This document shows, piece by piece, positions 50,911-51,955 of a stretch of 51,955 nt of DNA. The first letter of the stretch is position 1. Each line of letters begins with the position of its first letter. The notes beneath the pieces are model-generated. The model had not been told where the DNA came from. It searched no databases and was given only the letters and a program-made list of their open reading frames with translations. Source of the DNA: Klebsiella pneumoniae (GTDB lineage: Bacteria > Pseudomonadota > Gammaproteobacteria > Pseudomonadales > Pseudohongiellaceae); NCBI GenBank assembly GCA_945869725.1, contig CAMBPO010000012.1, positions 1 through 51,955 on the forward strand, given 5' to 3'. The position numbers and the translations under genes are program-made.

Positions 50911-51870
50911 ATGAAAAAGACCAGTATGACAGCTATGCTCGCTCTGGCGGCTGCAGTTAGTTTTCAGGCTAATGCAGCAACAGGCGTTGATCCACTGACC
51001 GAAATCAAGCCAGTAGATACCGAGTGGTTCTACAACGGTTCCGAGCCAGATTTTGTTGTTGAAGTGCCCAGCTTTACTGTTCCTGCAACAGGTGTAATCG
51101 ACTACATTGATTCGGTAATTCCATTGGAATTCGGTGAAGATCGTTGGGTGAAAGCTGTTCAGTTTATTCCAGGCGACAAGCGTGTACTGCACCACCTGCT
51201 GAGCTATGTGGTTGCTGATGGCAAGAGTGCTTCTGATGGCATGATCGATGAGACAGTTAATGATGATCGTCGGGAGTTCCTAGAAGGTTATGCGCCAGGC
51301 AAAGAATTCGCAACTGAGTTCCCCTCAAACACTGGTGTGTTTATGCCTGACGGCTCTGCACTGCGTATGAGCATCCACTACACTTCTTTCGGTCAGGAAA
51401 CTACCGACAGCACTCGTGTAGGTTTGTGGTTTGCTGATAAAGATGCTGAGCCAGAGTACGAGTACCGTACTTACTCAGTATCTACCCCAATGAACCAGAT
51501 CAGTATTCCGGCTGGCGCGATGGAGTACGCATCAAACGCAACTCACGTGTTTGAAAACGAAATCACACTGTACGGCTTCCGTGCACACATGCACTACCGT
51601 GGCAAGTCCATGGCAGCTCGCGTGATTTACCCAGACAACACTGTTGAAGAAATCATCAACGTGCCAGACTACAACTTCGCTTGGCAGCCAACATACCGCA
51701 TGAATGAGCCAATGATTCTGCCGGCTGGTTCACGCGTGGTGGTTGAAGGTCTGTTCGACAACTCACAGTACAACGTAGGTAACCCTGACCCGAACGTAGA
51801 CGCTACCGGCGGTCTGCAGAGCTGGGAAGAAATGTTCATCGGCTACTTCTCTTACACTGATAACAAGTAA
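50911..51870 (+). CDS. Exported copper type II monooxygenase-like protein (PHM/DBM fold)
   Basis: 319 aa. Signal peptide MKKTSMTAMLALAAAVSFQA, cut near residue 22. All six copper ligands of the peptidylglycine/dopamine monooxygenase fold can be placed: His94-His95 (VLHHLL) and His156 (MSIHYTS) for the electron-transfer copper; His226 and His228 (FRAHMHYRG) and Met308 (SWEEMF) for the oxygen-binding copper. Spacings are close to those in PHM (107/108, 172, 242/244, 314). No thioredoxin or cytochrome domain is fused. Such enzymes hydroxylate an aliphatic carbon using O2. A strong GGGAGG site precedes the ATG and codon choice looks restricted, suggesting high expression. Monocistronic with its own terminator. 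Confidence 0.8.
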   Translation: MKKTSMTAMLALAAAVSFQANAATGVDPLTEIKPVDTEWFYNGSEPDFVVEVPSFTVPATGVIDYIDSVIPLEFGEDRWVKAVQFIPGDKRVLHHLLSYVVADGKSASDGMIDETVNDDRREFLEGYAPGKEFATEFPSNTGVFMPDGSALRMSIHYTSFGQETTDSTRVGLWFADKDAEPEYEYRTYSVSTPMNQISIPAGAMEYASNATHVFENEITLYGFRAHMHYRGKSMAARVIYPDNTVEEIINVPDYNFAWQPTYRMNEPMILPAGSRVVVEGLFDNSQYNVGNPDPNVDATGGLQSWEEMFIGYFSYTDNK

Positions 51871-51908
51871 GTAGAAAGTAAGTGACTGTTTGAGCAGCAA
51901 AATCAAGA

Positions 51909-51939
51909 GGGGCTGCATCCTGAGGGAGCGGCCCCTTTT
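51909..51939 (+). terminator. Intrinsic terminator of the copper protein gene
   Basis: GGGGCTGC and GCGGCCCC pair (one G-T) around 11 nt, followed by TTTT, 39 bp after the stop. Confidence 0.88.
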
Positions 51940-51955
51940 GTTTGCCGGGTTTAAA

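Overview
The window reads as the chromosome of a free-living, probably marine, aerobic gammaproteobacterium. The basis is the gene order rnr-rlmB-rpsF-rpsR-(DUF2232)-rplI-dnaB-alr-radA, a LexA-type SOS box in front of umuDC, and many exported quinoprotein and TonB-dependent proteins. No species can be named from sequence alone.

Region 1 (1-13.96 kb) is an outer-membrane and periplasmic oxidation locus. The 3' part of one TonB-dependent receptor is followed by a minus-strand operon: a GMC flavin oxidoreductase, its gluconate-dehydrogenase-subunit-3-like partner, and a Tat-exported epoxide-hydrolase-like protein. Divergent from it are an exported protein ending in a cytochrome c haem site, an exported protein of unknown function, a PQQ dehydrogenase and a second, complete TonB-dependent receptor. 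An 18-bp perfect palindrome lies between the two arms.

Region 2 (14.0-19.4 kb) is accessory DNA. It holds umuDC with an SOS box, a higBA toxin-antitoxin pair whose promoter suggests a leaderless mRNA, a DUF4236/TPR-like protein, and a decapitated Fic gene. It also holds a compact structured RNA ending in an intrinsic terminator (HEARO/omega-RNA-like, not proven), an unrecognised 119-aa ORF, and an N-formylglutamate amidohydrolase-like gene.

Region 3 (19.3-28.5 kb) has a glutamate-synthase-like FMN enzyme, an exported DnaQ-fold protein with a damaged active site, and a second oxidation cluster: an exported epoxide-hydrolase-like protein, an exported two-domain VOC protein, and a cytochrome-c/PQQ dehydrogenase. 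A TetR regulator and an NAD(P)-dependent reductase are divergent from these. The cluster echoes Region 1.

Region 4 (28.5-29.4 kb) is a scar. It contains the tail of a DUF3987-type mobile-element protein, inverted repeats and a terminator, lying against the 3' end of tRNA-Leu(CAG).

Region 5 (29.4-45.3 kb) is core housekeeping: RNase R, RlmB, bS6, bS18, a DUF2232 protein, bL9, DnaB, alanine racemase, RadA, a DUF599 protein, an ornithine/lysine-type decarboxylase and a two-gene ABC exporter.

Region 6 (45.3-46.9 kb) is the most unusual part. Three 80-nt hairpin elements share a 40-nt core but have different, still complementary, 20-nt arms. A 136-bp direct repeat made from them brackets two tiny minus-strand genes missed by ordinary ORF calling. 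One is a microcin-V-like peptide precursor interrupted at a T7 slippery tract, the other a two-helix membrane protein that could be its immunity protein.

Region 7 (46.9-51.96 kb) carries pyruvate phosphate dikinase, an exported lipase-like hydrolase, and an exported protein with all six copper ligands expected of the peptidylglycine/dopamine monooxygenase fold.
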